Shown: positions 55,213 through 64,000 of the stretch, piece after piece
Position numbering within the stretch: position 1 is the stretch's first letter
Layout of the letters: the number at the start of each line of letters is the position of its first letter
Origin: Karstenula rhodostoma CBS 690.94
Taxonomy: Eukaryota > Ascomycota > Dothideomycetes > Pleosporales > Didymosphaeriaceae
DNA: 64,000 bases
Assembly: GCA_010093485.1 (NCBI GenBank)
Contig: MU001501.1
Location: 1,505,052 to 1,569,051, forward strand
Direction: 5' to 3'
Made by a program: the position numbers and the translations under genes
The notes under the pieces: generated by a model
The model's database searches: none
What the model was told of the DNA's origin: nothing
Seen by the model: only the letters and a program-made list of their open reading frames with translations

Positions 55213-56779
55213 TTACAGGATGAGAAGAAATATTGTAGTCTGCCACGAGCGATAGACAACCGAAGAATGATCTCACCACTCTCTGCACAAAAGAATCCAC
55301 TTGTCCTAGCTTCGATGATATAATATACGTTCCGGACTATCTAGCGATCTGTCCCGAAGCGCTGCTATCCGCTAACTTTGCAAATCCCTTAATCCCCCGC
55401 ATGCTCCTTTCTAGACGCCGAAATTTTTATCCATATGGCAGTAACATGAACAAAACAAGCAGTCTTATAGGTTTAGCTATGAAGGGGGTACAGGGAAGTG
55501 TTCGACACGCACCGTTGCTCGCATCTTGGGTGGTCGCCGTGATGGTGTCTGGATGCTCCTCCCCAAGAATCCGCTTGGGTTTTCAATAAATCAGAATCTG
55601 GGGTAGTCGCTAGTGCTAGGGTCGAGCACAACTGCCACCGCTGCATTAATGACACCCGCCATGTACACCTAGGGCATGCATCATGAAAAGGCCATCCAGA
55701 TCCTCAGAACAGGAAGGGTGACGGCTTACAGATGCACCCTAATATTAAGGGTCTTTGAAATGCATATGCTTCTTCATAACGTCCTTCCATGGTATATAGC
55801 ACAGCGGGGTGCGGCAGTTAGGGGAACGCCAAATCTCTAGCAAAATCACTCCAATCTGGACGCAAACCACAGCCAGGCTCATGGCTGTATGTTGCTAGCC
55901 TGTCACGGGAAATTTCTCCCTATTGCGGTCTTTTCGCGGATTCCCGCCAACATGAAATCAAGCATAACCTTAACTTGCGCAGAAGTCGCTCACAGAACAC
56001 ATATATTGCACCAACTACATCTATTAATAGGAGTGCACTTGTCTCTTAGAGAGTCGTGGTCGCGAGTTCCATCAACCTTGTATGTCTGCGGTGAATCGCA
56101 ACTCTTGAAACGCCCCCAACGCCATAAGACGCCTACACCCACCTTACTCTTGTGTCGGATGGAAAGTCAAGTCAACGGGTCACCTGAACAAGAGAGATAG
56201 AAAGAGTGGAACGAAGTAGAGGAACGTGCATTAGTATTGGGCACAGCGATGCTGACAATTCGTACTCTGATATGCGTCAGTTCCGGGGATTCAAAGGTAA
56301 GGTAAGAGTTAGCTTCGGTTTTGTGCTCTTGGAAGCAACATAAAATAAAGAGAGGTTAGCTGTTTGAGGGCAAGATATTCTTTATACTGCGTTAGGAACA
56401 AAGGACGTGTTAATAGTATCGGAGTCGCCTTATGGGAAGCTGTCATGTTGATAAAATCATCCATGGCAGATGTTTTACGAGCAAGTATGGGAGGATGTAA
56501 TCGATATCTTGCTAGTCCAGACTCAGACGCGTGCCAGATATCGCTTCTGTGGATACAATGTATCCAAGGTTGACTGGGTAATGTATGTAGCTCTGGTACT
56601 TTGACGTAATACTGTCGCTTGCCAATACATAGCCGTCATCATGATCCTCTCCCGCAAGATATTCCATGCGTGTCATAACAGTCATCCATTGCAACCCTCA
56701 GCGCCCCAAGCGCCTTCACATCTTCGCGCGATGCCTATCCCTCGCTAGCATCATACAACCCAATGTCCACAGAAGAAAC
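55213..56779. other. Gene-poor region, no supported gene
   Basis: No gene is supported in 1.57 kb. Short frames at 55401-55589, 55889-56200 and 56364-56573 have no motif. The right end may include the 3' UTR or a tiny third exon of the BLI-3-like gene. Confidence 0.4.
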
Positions 56780-57598
56780 TTACTCCATGCTCCTCGCCAA
56801 CTCAATATCCTTCTCGTCCAACTCCCGTATCACACCGGTATCCGCAACCTTCCCCGTCACCGCCGCAACCCCCACCTCCTTCATGTACCCCAACAACCCC
56901 ACCTGCGTCAAGTAGTAAACCACGTACTTGGCCTTGACCTCAATCAGCGTCATCCTCGGGTCGTCGGCACTACCATCGTGCGTCCCATCGCCGAGATCGC
57001 CAAACCACGCGCGGATGGGACTGCTCCAGATGTCCTTGATGCGCGGGTCGGTGTTGGAGACCGTCGTCGCGGTGCCAGAGATGGAGATCCAGTCCTGCGT
57101 CTTGCTGTCCTGGAAGGTCACCTGGCATTCTTTGTTTTCCTCGAGGTCGGAGAATTTTCTCGAGTGGCCGTTGGAGAGGAAGAGGATGTCGGGGCCGGAC
57201 CGCTTGCCGACGGCCATGGAGCGTCCGACGGGGCCTGTGGCGCTGTCTGTCAGTCAAGGTAATAGAGACTGGGGGATGGGGGACGGGGACGCACCAACAC
57301 CGTCGCGGTATGTGCTCAGCATGCCGATCTTCTTGCCGTCGATCATGTTGAAGAGGTCTTTGATCTGTTGCTCTTTTGGCGTCTCGCTGTCGTACTGCTT
57401 TGCGGCCGAGGGGTCGGTGTGGGAGTCGACCTCGCCTTGTGAGAGGGACTTGGGCATCTTGAGGGTATTTCTGGAAGAGAAGTGTCTTTGGTTGTTGACA
57501 ATATGGTTGGATGAAACTTTTAAGAACGATGTTCTTTGAAAGGTAGAATATGTGCGTGAAGAACGAACTGAACGTAGGAAGACTCTGGTGGTAGACAT
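56780..57598 (-). CDS. BLI-3-like pyridoxamine-phosphate-oxidase-fold protein
   Basis: A flavin-binding split-barrel protein like Neurospora BLI-3 (blue-light inducible) and bacterial general stress protein 26. Exons 57295-57598 and 56780-57246 (48-base intron, GTGCGT...ACAG) give 256 residues. The split barrel starts near residue 80 (IKDLFNMIDGKKIGMLST) and continues with ATGPVGRSMAVGKRSG, DILFLSNGHSRKFSDLEENK, VTFQDSKTQDWISISGTATT, IWSSPIRAWFGDL and MTLIEVKAKYVVYYL. The first 48 residues are Arg/Ser rich without acidic residues and resemble a mitochondrial presequence; a second in-frame ATG (MPKSLSQGEV) gives the usual cytosolic form. The stop codon overlaps a GTAAGT, and splicing there to CTAG (39 bases) would change only the last residues (E to DEG). 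Confidence 0.9.
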
Positions 57599-58019
57599 GC
57601 TTGCAGGTTATATACTATGTGAACAATACGAGTATAAGTCGGAGTCCGAATGAACCGAGTAAGTCGGAAGCCAGATGTGACGTGTACATAAAGCCATGCT
57701 CGCGCGTTCGGAACTGTACTCGGCTGCAGTTCCGAGTATGGATGACGCTGGTGTAATTGTTGTTCTACGCGTCATGCCAAGAGAACCCGACTTCAGGGAT
57801 GGGGTCCCGTTGAGGTATATACAGCATATAAGAACCTATGCAGTTTATCATATTGTCTATAAGACAATGAAACGGTCACGTTGAGATGGGCGCGGTGTCG
57901 GTTGATGGATGGTTGATCGAATGTGCAAAGAAGCCTAGTGCTCGAAACACGCTAGGCTATTCAATCCTCTACCGCATCTATGTAACAGCTACTTAACGCC
58001 AAACTCCTCAACACCCTTA
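57599..58019. other. Intergenic, BLI-3-like promoter side
   Basis: No gene is supported. It contains the promoter of the BLI-3-like gene and the 3' flank of the APH-like gene. Confidence 0.4.
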
Positions 58020-59369
58020 TCAAGAAAACCGAACTTTACACTCAGCATCATACGCCTTCAACTGTTCCATCTTCCCATCCACCACTTCTTGCATCTGTCT
58101 TTCCATTTCCCCCTCCACCCGCTCATCTCCATCCTCACAAAGCACATTCCAATACACAGCATCAACATCGAAGCTCTTCCTAATCCCATAATCAAACCAA
58201 AACCCCTTCGTCTCCCAAGATTCACGCATCCGCGCAGAAAGACGCTGGCTACCCGTACCCCCTAGATCTGCCTTCCCCTCAACTCGCTGCACCGCGCGTA
58301 AGAACTGTTCCAACCTCGGCTCATACCGCGTGACAAACTCCTCCATCGAGTGCTTCTCGAGCCACATATCAGGCCCCAAGAGGAGAAGCCACCACGGCGG
58401 ATCGTAGGCAAATTGCGCGGGCATCGCGTTCGTGAACTCCCAGTCCAGAACCGCGGTTATCCGCAGGGTGTCTGGATCTGCGAGCATGTTTGTGGGCTGT
58501 AGGTCATCGCAGTAGAGTTTGAATGGCCCGTTGTCACCCATGCAGTACCGGGATATAAGCCCCTTAAACTTATGACGCGCGATGAAGCGCTTTTCGGCAT
58601 CTGCTCGGCTCTCAGCTAGGTTTCGCTGGACGCGGAAGTGGAGGATGTGCGCATCGGCGAGATGGTGGAGGTATTTTTCTGTGGAGAGGAAGGGAGTGGT
58701 TGGCCATCCTTCTGTGGGGTAGCTGGAGACTACGGTTGCTAATTCGTTCATGTTGTAGGTGAGGGGTCTGCCGCTAACATTCCATTCGTTTGTGATTGGG
58801 TCCTTGGACAATGCTCCAATGGAGATAAAATCGAGCTGAGACAGTTGCAGCATGTATCCAGCCAACTGCTCGTACACGTAGTCCAACTTGGTATCGTCCA
58901 CGTCGGTTGCGAGGATCACCTCATCCCGTTCACTTCCGGTTGGCTGCTTCAGGAGTGTTTCCAGCGAAGTCCCGTCGACGAAATCCATAATCATGAAAGG
59001 ACCTAGTTGTTGCGGACTGTCCTCAGTCGTGCCCCAACTCGAGACCCGAGGCACCGGTATAGTAGTCTTCTCACTCAAGAATTCCAGTACCTGGACCTCG
59101 TTTCTGACTTTCTCGTCACGTAGATCTCTGGATGTATGGCCTGGCTTTGGAAAGCGGATCACGGCTTTTGGTCCTCCATCGTCGAACTTGACGACTAGAC
59201 TGAGATTGAAGGAGCCTTTTAGATAGCTGTCGAACGCCCCATAAGTAATCCCCGGCCTCCGAGAGGCAACGAAGTCAACAATCTTTTGCTTCGCGTCGAT
59301 TACCTTAGACACCCATGCTCGAAACTCATCGTCTCCGTCGGTTTCGGCCAACTCATCGAACACAGTCAT
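58020..59369 (-). CDS. Aminoglycoside phosphotransferase (APH)-like kinase
   Basis: A 449-residue single-exon protein of the protein-kinase-like APH/choline kinase fold, expanded in fungi and usually of unknown substrate. Residues about 45-75 form the N-lobe (GSFNLSLVVKFDDGGPKAVIRF, with the ATP-binding Lys probably in the second strand); LGPFMIMDFVDGTSLETLL is the hinge. The catalytic loop is LYCDDLQPTNML: the catalytic Asp and Asn are kept, while the usual His of HxDxxxxN is Cys, a common change in fungal members. VLDWEF supplies the metal-binding Asp. The C-terminal helices are rich in Glu/Met (EGEMERQMQEVVDGKMEQL). Real aminoglycoside resistance is not implied; likely substrates are small metabolites. 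Confidence 0.87.
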   Translation of the reverse strand: MTVFDELAETDGDDEFRAWVSKVIDAKQKIVDFVASRRPGITYGAFDSYLKGSFNLSLVVKFDDGGPKAVIRFPKPGHTSRDLRDEKVRNEVQVLEFLSEKTTIPVPRVSSWGTTEDSPQQLGPFMIMDFVDGTSLETLLKQPTGSERDEVILATDVDDTKLDYVYEQLAGYMLQLSQLDFISIGALSKDPITNEWNVSGRPLTYNMNELATVVSSYPTEGWPTTPFLSTEKYLHHLADAHILHFRVQRNLAESRADAEKRFIARHKFKGLISRYCMGDNGPFKLYCDDLQPTNMLADPDTLRITAVLDWEFTNAMPAQFAYDPPWWLLLLGPDMWLEKHSMEEFVTRYEPRLEQFLRAVQRVEGKADLGGTGSQRLSARMRESWETKGFWFDYGIRKSFDVDAVYWNVLCEDGDERVEGEMERQMQEVVDGKMEQLKAYDAECKVRFS

Positions 59370-59567
59370 GCTATACTCAATAAATGGAGACTCAATTTAC
59401 CGACACTGAGAAAAGGGACGTACGGCCAGAGTAGCAGAAGGAGAAACGATGATGAAAGTAAAGTTTCGGTGATGAGAACTCTGCCCTTTGCGGTATAGCG
59501 TGAACAGGGATGCATGTCGCATCGTCTGATTCACAACCAGACACTTGTATCACCTCTCCCTGTCTCA

Positions 59568-59655
59568 GATGTCGCGCTTCATTTTGTGTTATTATTGGGT
59601 GACAGCCGCAGTCCATATTTTTGTCTATCACTTTACGGGACATCACTTCGTGGTT
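59568..59655 (+). repeat. Dispersed repeat family, copy 3
   Basis: Matches copy 1 over TTCATTTTGTGTTATTA, GACAGCCGCAG, CCATATTTTTGT and ACGGGACATCACTTCG, and copy 2 over TCGCGCTTC and CTTTACGGGAC. No coding region adjoins it on its right. Confidence 0.65.
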
Positions 59656-60339
59656 CGTGCCAACAATCAGAAAATCATCTCAGACATCACCTCTATCTCC
59701 CAACCCATCACCCATACCAGTATATTTCTCATCTACCTCATCGCACGTATTCCCATGACGGGCGCATGTAACACAACTTACCTAAACCCGATCAAAGAAC
59801 CCAAAGCCACAACACCTTCTATACCTTTCGCATCTTGAATCCTATCTTACCACCCACATATGCATATATGTAGAGAGAGCAACCCTACTACTACTCAGTA
59901 CATCATCCGCAATCCCAACCTCAGTTTAAATTCCATCGTACATACACACACCTATTATATAGGTCCATGCCACAATCATATCAAGCTTGTAGGAAACACT
60001 ACACCCTCCCACCCTTCCCCAATCTCCAACTCCTACCCACGTAATCCCCACGTAGCCCAGACCCAGGACACCGCGAATGAAAAGCGGACCGAGACGCATC
60101 GCAGCGCCAACACACCCTGCCATTCCTCAGTACAGCCGCGTTATTCTATCGTAAGAAGCGTCGGCGCAGGGAGGGGATGTGCGAGCAGTTAGTCAACTAC
60201 AACAATGCCCACCTCACACATATATGCAGTGCAAAGAATACCGCTATCAACCCACCTAAACCTACAAGACCGAAAAAAAGATAGAATATATAGAGGTTGT
60301 AAAATATCCACCAATAAAGAGGTCCGACTCTCTCGAGCC

Positions 60340-60361
60340 AAAAAAAAAAAAAAAAAAAAAA
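60340..60361 (+). repeat. Poly-A tract
   Basis: An uninterrupted run of about 22 A residues. It could be a simple-sequence tract or the tail of an old retroposed sequence; no coding remnant is visible to its left. Confidence 0.6.
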
Positions 60362-60522
60362 GGAAGGGTATATAACCCATTCAATTCATTCAATACGCCA
60401 TCCCATCCCATACCAACCCATCCCATCCAGTACCGAAATCCCACCCACCCAGCTCCAAAATGCGCAAAAAACCGTATTCGTTCATGTCTCATCTCATACC
60501 CTACCAACAGCACCCCACCCTA

Positions 60523-63391
60523 CTACGGCCTCAAAACCCCATGCCTCCTTCTAAACGCCTCGACCCTCTCCTCATAGAAAAGGATCTCCCGCACCCGCAA
60601 CTTCGGCCTCTTCTCCCCGCCACAGCTCTCGTCCTCGCTGACCTCCTCCACGCTCTCGCTCCCGCTGTCGCTCCCGCTCTCCACTTCCCCCGCCTCTTCA
60701 AACGCATCGTCTTCCTCCTCGTCTTCCGTCACCTCGCTCTCGTCCTCGCTCAGCAGCGGGTCCTCCACCGCGTAGTGCGCGGCCGAGTGCCCTGCCTCGT
60801 GTCGCAGGTCGTAGTTGGAGGGCCGGTTTTCGAGGATCTCGAAGCACTTGGAGGACAGGCCCATGTAGCAGAGCTCGATTTCCGGGCGCAGGTGCACGAT
60901 GTCGAGGATCTGGTAGGCGAGTTCGCGCGGGTCGATGTTGTTGCCGTGGAGATGGTCGGCGATGTAGGGGATGTAGAGGGAGCGGATGTGGGGGATGTGC
61001 GGGAGGCGTTGGAGGAAGTGGTGCTGTAGCACGTGTTAGGCAATCTTCTTTGGAAGGGAAAGAAACGACTTACCCAGTCTTTGTAGTCGATGGAGACAGC
61101 GAGCTCGCGCAGACTGTTCATTTTGCCGCTGGTAATGAAGGTGAGGATGTTGTGGTTGAGCATCCAGCGACGCCAGCGGGAACTGCCTGTTGCGTGGCCG
61201 TCTTGGCCCTTCTCGCTGCTGTCGATCATCAACTTCTTCAAGCTGGCTCGGTGGCGGCGCAGGGGACCTCGGTAGATGGCATCTACGGTCACTGTGGACT
61301 GATATGATCGCCCTTCCTGGAGGAAGAGAACCTCTAAACTGTTAGGAGCAAGCGTCTCTTTGAGGAACGATATCAATGATGGGGAGACGGTGTTGGTGTG
61401 TATCTTCTTGAGGTTCAGGCTGTACTCGGTCCGGAGTGTGTAGGAAGCTTTGTAGGCCTTCGAGGAAGATGGTGAGCCGTTGGGATACGGCGAGCGAGGT
61501 GTGTACGTTCTCCGCAGAGACTTCCACAACTGTTCGTGGTTGCTGCAGTTGAGCAGGGTCAGAGTCGTCAGCAACGACCAGTCGAATGCTTTTAGAAGAA
61601 CGGGAACGGATAATGGCACCCTCTCCAGCTCCAACACCTCCAACTTGAGCTTCGCTGTCAGTCGCTCTTCTGTTGGAACGTTGCTGTCCTCATTGCTTGA
61701 AGCCGAGTATGCCGATGCCCGGTTCCCAGCCTTCACATCCACCGCATAAGGATTGTCCCAGGGATCTGCAGGTGGCTGGATATTGAGTGACTGCATCTCG
61801 CCGACAAGGCTGACTCCTTCAGACATCACGGGCTCGAGGGGATGTCCAAAGAGGAACTGGTCCGTGGTGTGGTCGGGCTCTCGATCCACTAGTAGAGCTA
61901 ACGGCACAGGTGGTGCTCCCGTAAGTCCAAACTTGACTGGCAATCCGAGTGATCGACCACCGACTGCAGCGTTCTTGAGCTGTTGAACGGGTTGCTCCTC
62001 CGAATGCCGCAGGTTGTGAACCCGGCCTACGAGAATGCCTAGCACACCACCCAATCTCTTTTCTCCTATTGCACTTGCGCCGGTCCATGAAGCATCGTAG
62101 TCCACCTGTTGGATGCCATCGCCTTCCCACGCGGTGACCCAGTCTCGCTGTTGCGCTTGCGGGGCGATGCCGACCCTAAGTTCGCGGAGCTTGTCTTGGG
62201 ACCGAGCAATGAGAATACTCATCTCATCCAGATACGGCAGTTCGTCAATGTCGAGGACACTCAGACTTTTCAGCGGAGGAATGACGGAGAATGTGGGATG
62301 CTCCACCCGTTCTATCGCTGGGGTGACGTGGGCGTGGAAATGTGGCGGGACCACGAGAGACGGCGGGACAGCGGCCGGTCCGCTCGGATGACCTGTGGGC
62401 GGCGGCGGAGGTACGTTGACGTTGTTGAGGATCATGGGCGGCGCAGGTGGGGGCACCGGGGCGTCGATGCTGTTGTCGTGCCATCGTATCCACAGGCGTT
62501 CGAGACGGCAGTCTTCGCCGTCGGTCCGATCAGCCAGGCTGGAGAGTGCAAGCCACACATCTCGGAGCACCCCCGTCGGCATGTCCCAGACAAAGGTCTC
62601 CAGGTTGACCATGCGGGCTATGGCGAGGGCCACGAGTGTGCCGAGCATCTTGCCGCCCTCTTTGGTGATCATGTACTCTTGGACCCATGCTGCGGGGCCG
62701 TTGCCCAAGGAGAACTTCTTGGTGAACTGGGCATAGTAGTTGCCAAAGCGGCGGCGCGTGATGGGGTAGGGAGTCGCACGTGTGCTGGCCCTGCCCGGCA
62801 CGCTGCACTGGTGGCGCAGTCGGTTCTGGTGGGGGAAGCAGTCGTCGCCCATGACGAGGGTCGCGAGGCCGTAGGTGAGGGCATCGACGCCCGAGCGCGG
62901 CTCTGTGTGGGTGCTCTCATCGGGCCACACAATGTCGAAGCGCGAGTAGATGCATGGCACGGTGAGGCGGTGGAGGGCCGAGTGGCAGAGCGAGAGCGAG
63001 GTGAGGTCGTTGGTGTGCGGGAGCTGCGCGGTCAGTGGATGGGGGGAGGATGGGGCAGCGGATGGGCAGCGGATGGAGCAGTGGATGGGCGGTGGCTCAC
63101 CTGGTGTATGATGTCCTTGAGGATGTCCACGGGCAGGTCGAGCAGCCGCAGCGGGCCTCGGGCCTTGTCTTTGTCCTTCGCGTCGGGCGTGGTGGTGGTG
63201 GTGGTAGTGGTGGTGCTGCTGCTGGCGCCTTTGCCTGCCGGCGCCAGCGTCCCCGGGCGGCTCATGCGCCCACTTTCGGGTTGCTCGCGCAGCGGTGCGG
63301 CGTGCAGCTCGTCGTCGTCGGAAAGCGAGGGTGAGGGTGAGGGTGAGTGTGTCCGGGGGCTCTGGGGCCGCGAGCTGGGGGGCGAGTCCAT
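60523..63391 (-). CDS. Large F-box protein with acidic tail
   Basis: Three exons (63101-63391, 61074-63023, 60523-61023; introns of 77 and 51 bases) give 913 residues. The N-terminal 75 residues are Ser/Pro/Thr-rich, including a run of nine Thr. The F-box spans about 78-125, across the first splice: LRLLDLPVDILKDIIHQ then LPHTNDLTSLSLCHSALH and LTVPCIYSRFDIVW. F-boxes bind Skp1 and bring substrates to SCF ubiquitin ligases. The following 600 residues contain irregular leucine-rich segments (LKSLSVLDIDELPYLDEM, LKLEVLELERVPLSV, LTTLTLLNCSNHEQLWKSL, SLRELAVSIDYKDW) that would form the target-binding solenoid. A Pro-rich loop (VPPPPPTGHPSGPAAVPP) interrupts it. The tail is a long Glu/Asp/Ser block ending in a basic segment. 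The target is unknown. Confidence 0.9.
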
Positions 63392-64000
63392 GGTCGAGTC
63401 TTCAGACGGGGCCGCGCCTCACGAGGGTCGCAACGCTACGAGCCCTCATGGAGAGACGGGGACGTGGACAGCGCAGCAGTGCTTGTCGCTTGTCGCTTGT
63501 CGCTTGTCGCCGTGTTTTGTGGAGAGAGGTGAGAGGGCGCTGCTCAGCCAACCAGCGCGGCGCGCCTGTCTCTTTCACTAACCATGCCGGCCGCCGATCG
63601 ACGAAGCAGTTCGCGCTCCACTCCGAGGCTGAACACCACCACCCTAGCCGACGTGACACCCGTCTGACTTGATCTGAGACGGCGACGCAAGGGCGCCTCT
63701 CAAACCCCTCTGCCCTCTGTCAGGCCACGCGGCCGCCCCAAGCCGACTACCTCGGACCCTCTGAGACGGTGCAACCCGGCGCTTCGTTACGCTGCTCACA
63801 CGCCAAGTGCGGATGCATTGATACACGATATCAAATCTAGAGATATATCTCGACTACCTACTGTGTACATGTGTGCCAAGCCGACGACCACAAGGTATAT
63901 CCTCCACATGCCCCAACGCCAGAGCTTATGTCCGGAAAATCCTAACGCCATCGAAGCCAATGTAGCTACACCCCACCACGTGCCGACCTTTTCGCCTCGC
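63392..64000. other. Promoter side of F-box gene, no further gene
   Basis: No gene is supported. A heptamer GCTTGTC is repeated four times at 63481-63508. Short frames lack motifs. Confidence 0.45.
63481..63508 (+). repeat. Tandem heptamer GCTTGTC, four copies
   Basis: Four perfect head-to-tail copies in the upstream region of the F-box gene, about 90 bases from its start codon. Such tracts vary in copy number between strains and could influence promoter spacing. Confidence 0.8.

Larger units (their letters stand above)
59370..60522. other. Intergenic region with repeats and poly-A tract
   Basis: No gene is supported. A dispersed repeat copy is at 59568-59655, an A run of about 22 bases at 60340-60361, and CCCATCCCATACC-type tandem phrases at 60399-60435. 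Confidence 0.45.

Noticed and set aside
63175..63230. A GTG/GGT trinucleotide expansion as a repeat element
   Set aside because: It is coding sequence for a Thr run in the F-box protein and needs no separate element.
62109..63581. A 490-residue plus-strand frame across the F-box gene
   Set aside because: It is the antisense of a well-supported spliced gene; its sequence is low complexity without domain signatures.
1..64000. CRISPR arrays, bacterial operons, riboswitches or phage genes
   Set aside because: The genome is fungal nuclear DNA with spliceosomal introns; no spaced direct repeats of CRISPR type were seen.

Overview
The window is nuclear DNA from a filamentous ascomycete (Pezizomycotina), most likely a Dothideomycete. 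The evidence is many short spliceosomal introns (39-100 bases, GT-AG with CTAAC/CTAAT-like branch sites), nuclear-encoded complex I subunits of fungal type, fungus-specific families (con-10-like and BLI-3-like stress proteins, ANK/CorA-like, HET), an intron-bearing tRNA-Ser and a short TTAGGG-type telomeric motif. All exon coordinates below were derived by hand from splice signals and reading frame.

Layout. 1-2.9 kb: gene-poor, holding a decayed short-chain dehydrogenase (SDR). 2.9-8.1 kb: an acidic unknown protein, the complex I subunit GRIM-19 (NDUFA13) and the tRNA m1G9 methyltransferase Trm10; the last two are divergent. 8.1-14 kb: gene-poor, with an F-box-like protein, a possible DUF4804-type protein, a hairpin repeat and one copy of a dispersed repeat. 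14-21 kb: a PLP-dependent decarboxylase divergent from a 1,715-residue Sgs1/BLM-type RecQ helicase. 21-30 kb: a degenerate accessory block with a hexose transporter remnant, a 134-base tandem duplication, a cysteine-rich CxxCxGxG mini-protein, an MFS remnant and two P450 pseudogenes, interrupted by intact uracil-DNA glycosylase and con-10-like genes. 30-50 kb: a dense housekeeping block (Slm1-like PH protein, ribosomal protein S21, Ubp2-like deubiquitinase, a complex I NDUFA11-type subunit, a Rossmann-fold protein, tubulin cofactor C, a BAHD acyltransferase, a Ubp8-like deubiquitinase, tRNA-Ser). 50-55.3 kb: an accessory island with a tRNA fragment, a truncated HET-domain gene, an interstitial telomeric motif and a five-exon ankyrin-CorA-like fusion. 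55-64 kb: a BLI-3-like flavin-fold protein, an APH-like kinase and a large F-box protein.

Genes are transcribed singly, as is normal in fungi. Possible shared promoters lie between GRIM-19 and Trm10, the decarboxylase and RecQ, Ubp2 and NDUFA11, and uracil-DNA glycosylase and con-10. Functional themes are mitochondrial respiration (two complex I subunits), genome maintenance (RecQ, uracil-DNA glycosylase), ubiquitin turnover (two deubiquitinases, F-box proteins) and stress response. The most unusual content is the ANK-CorA-like gene beside a truncated HET gene and telomeric motif, a three-copy dispersed repeat, a set of decayed metabolic genes, and several splice-site or start-site configurations that could give alternative protein ends.
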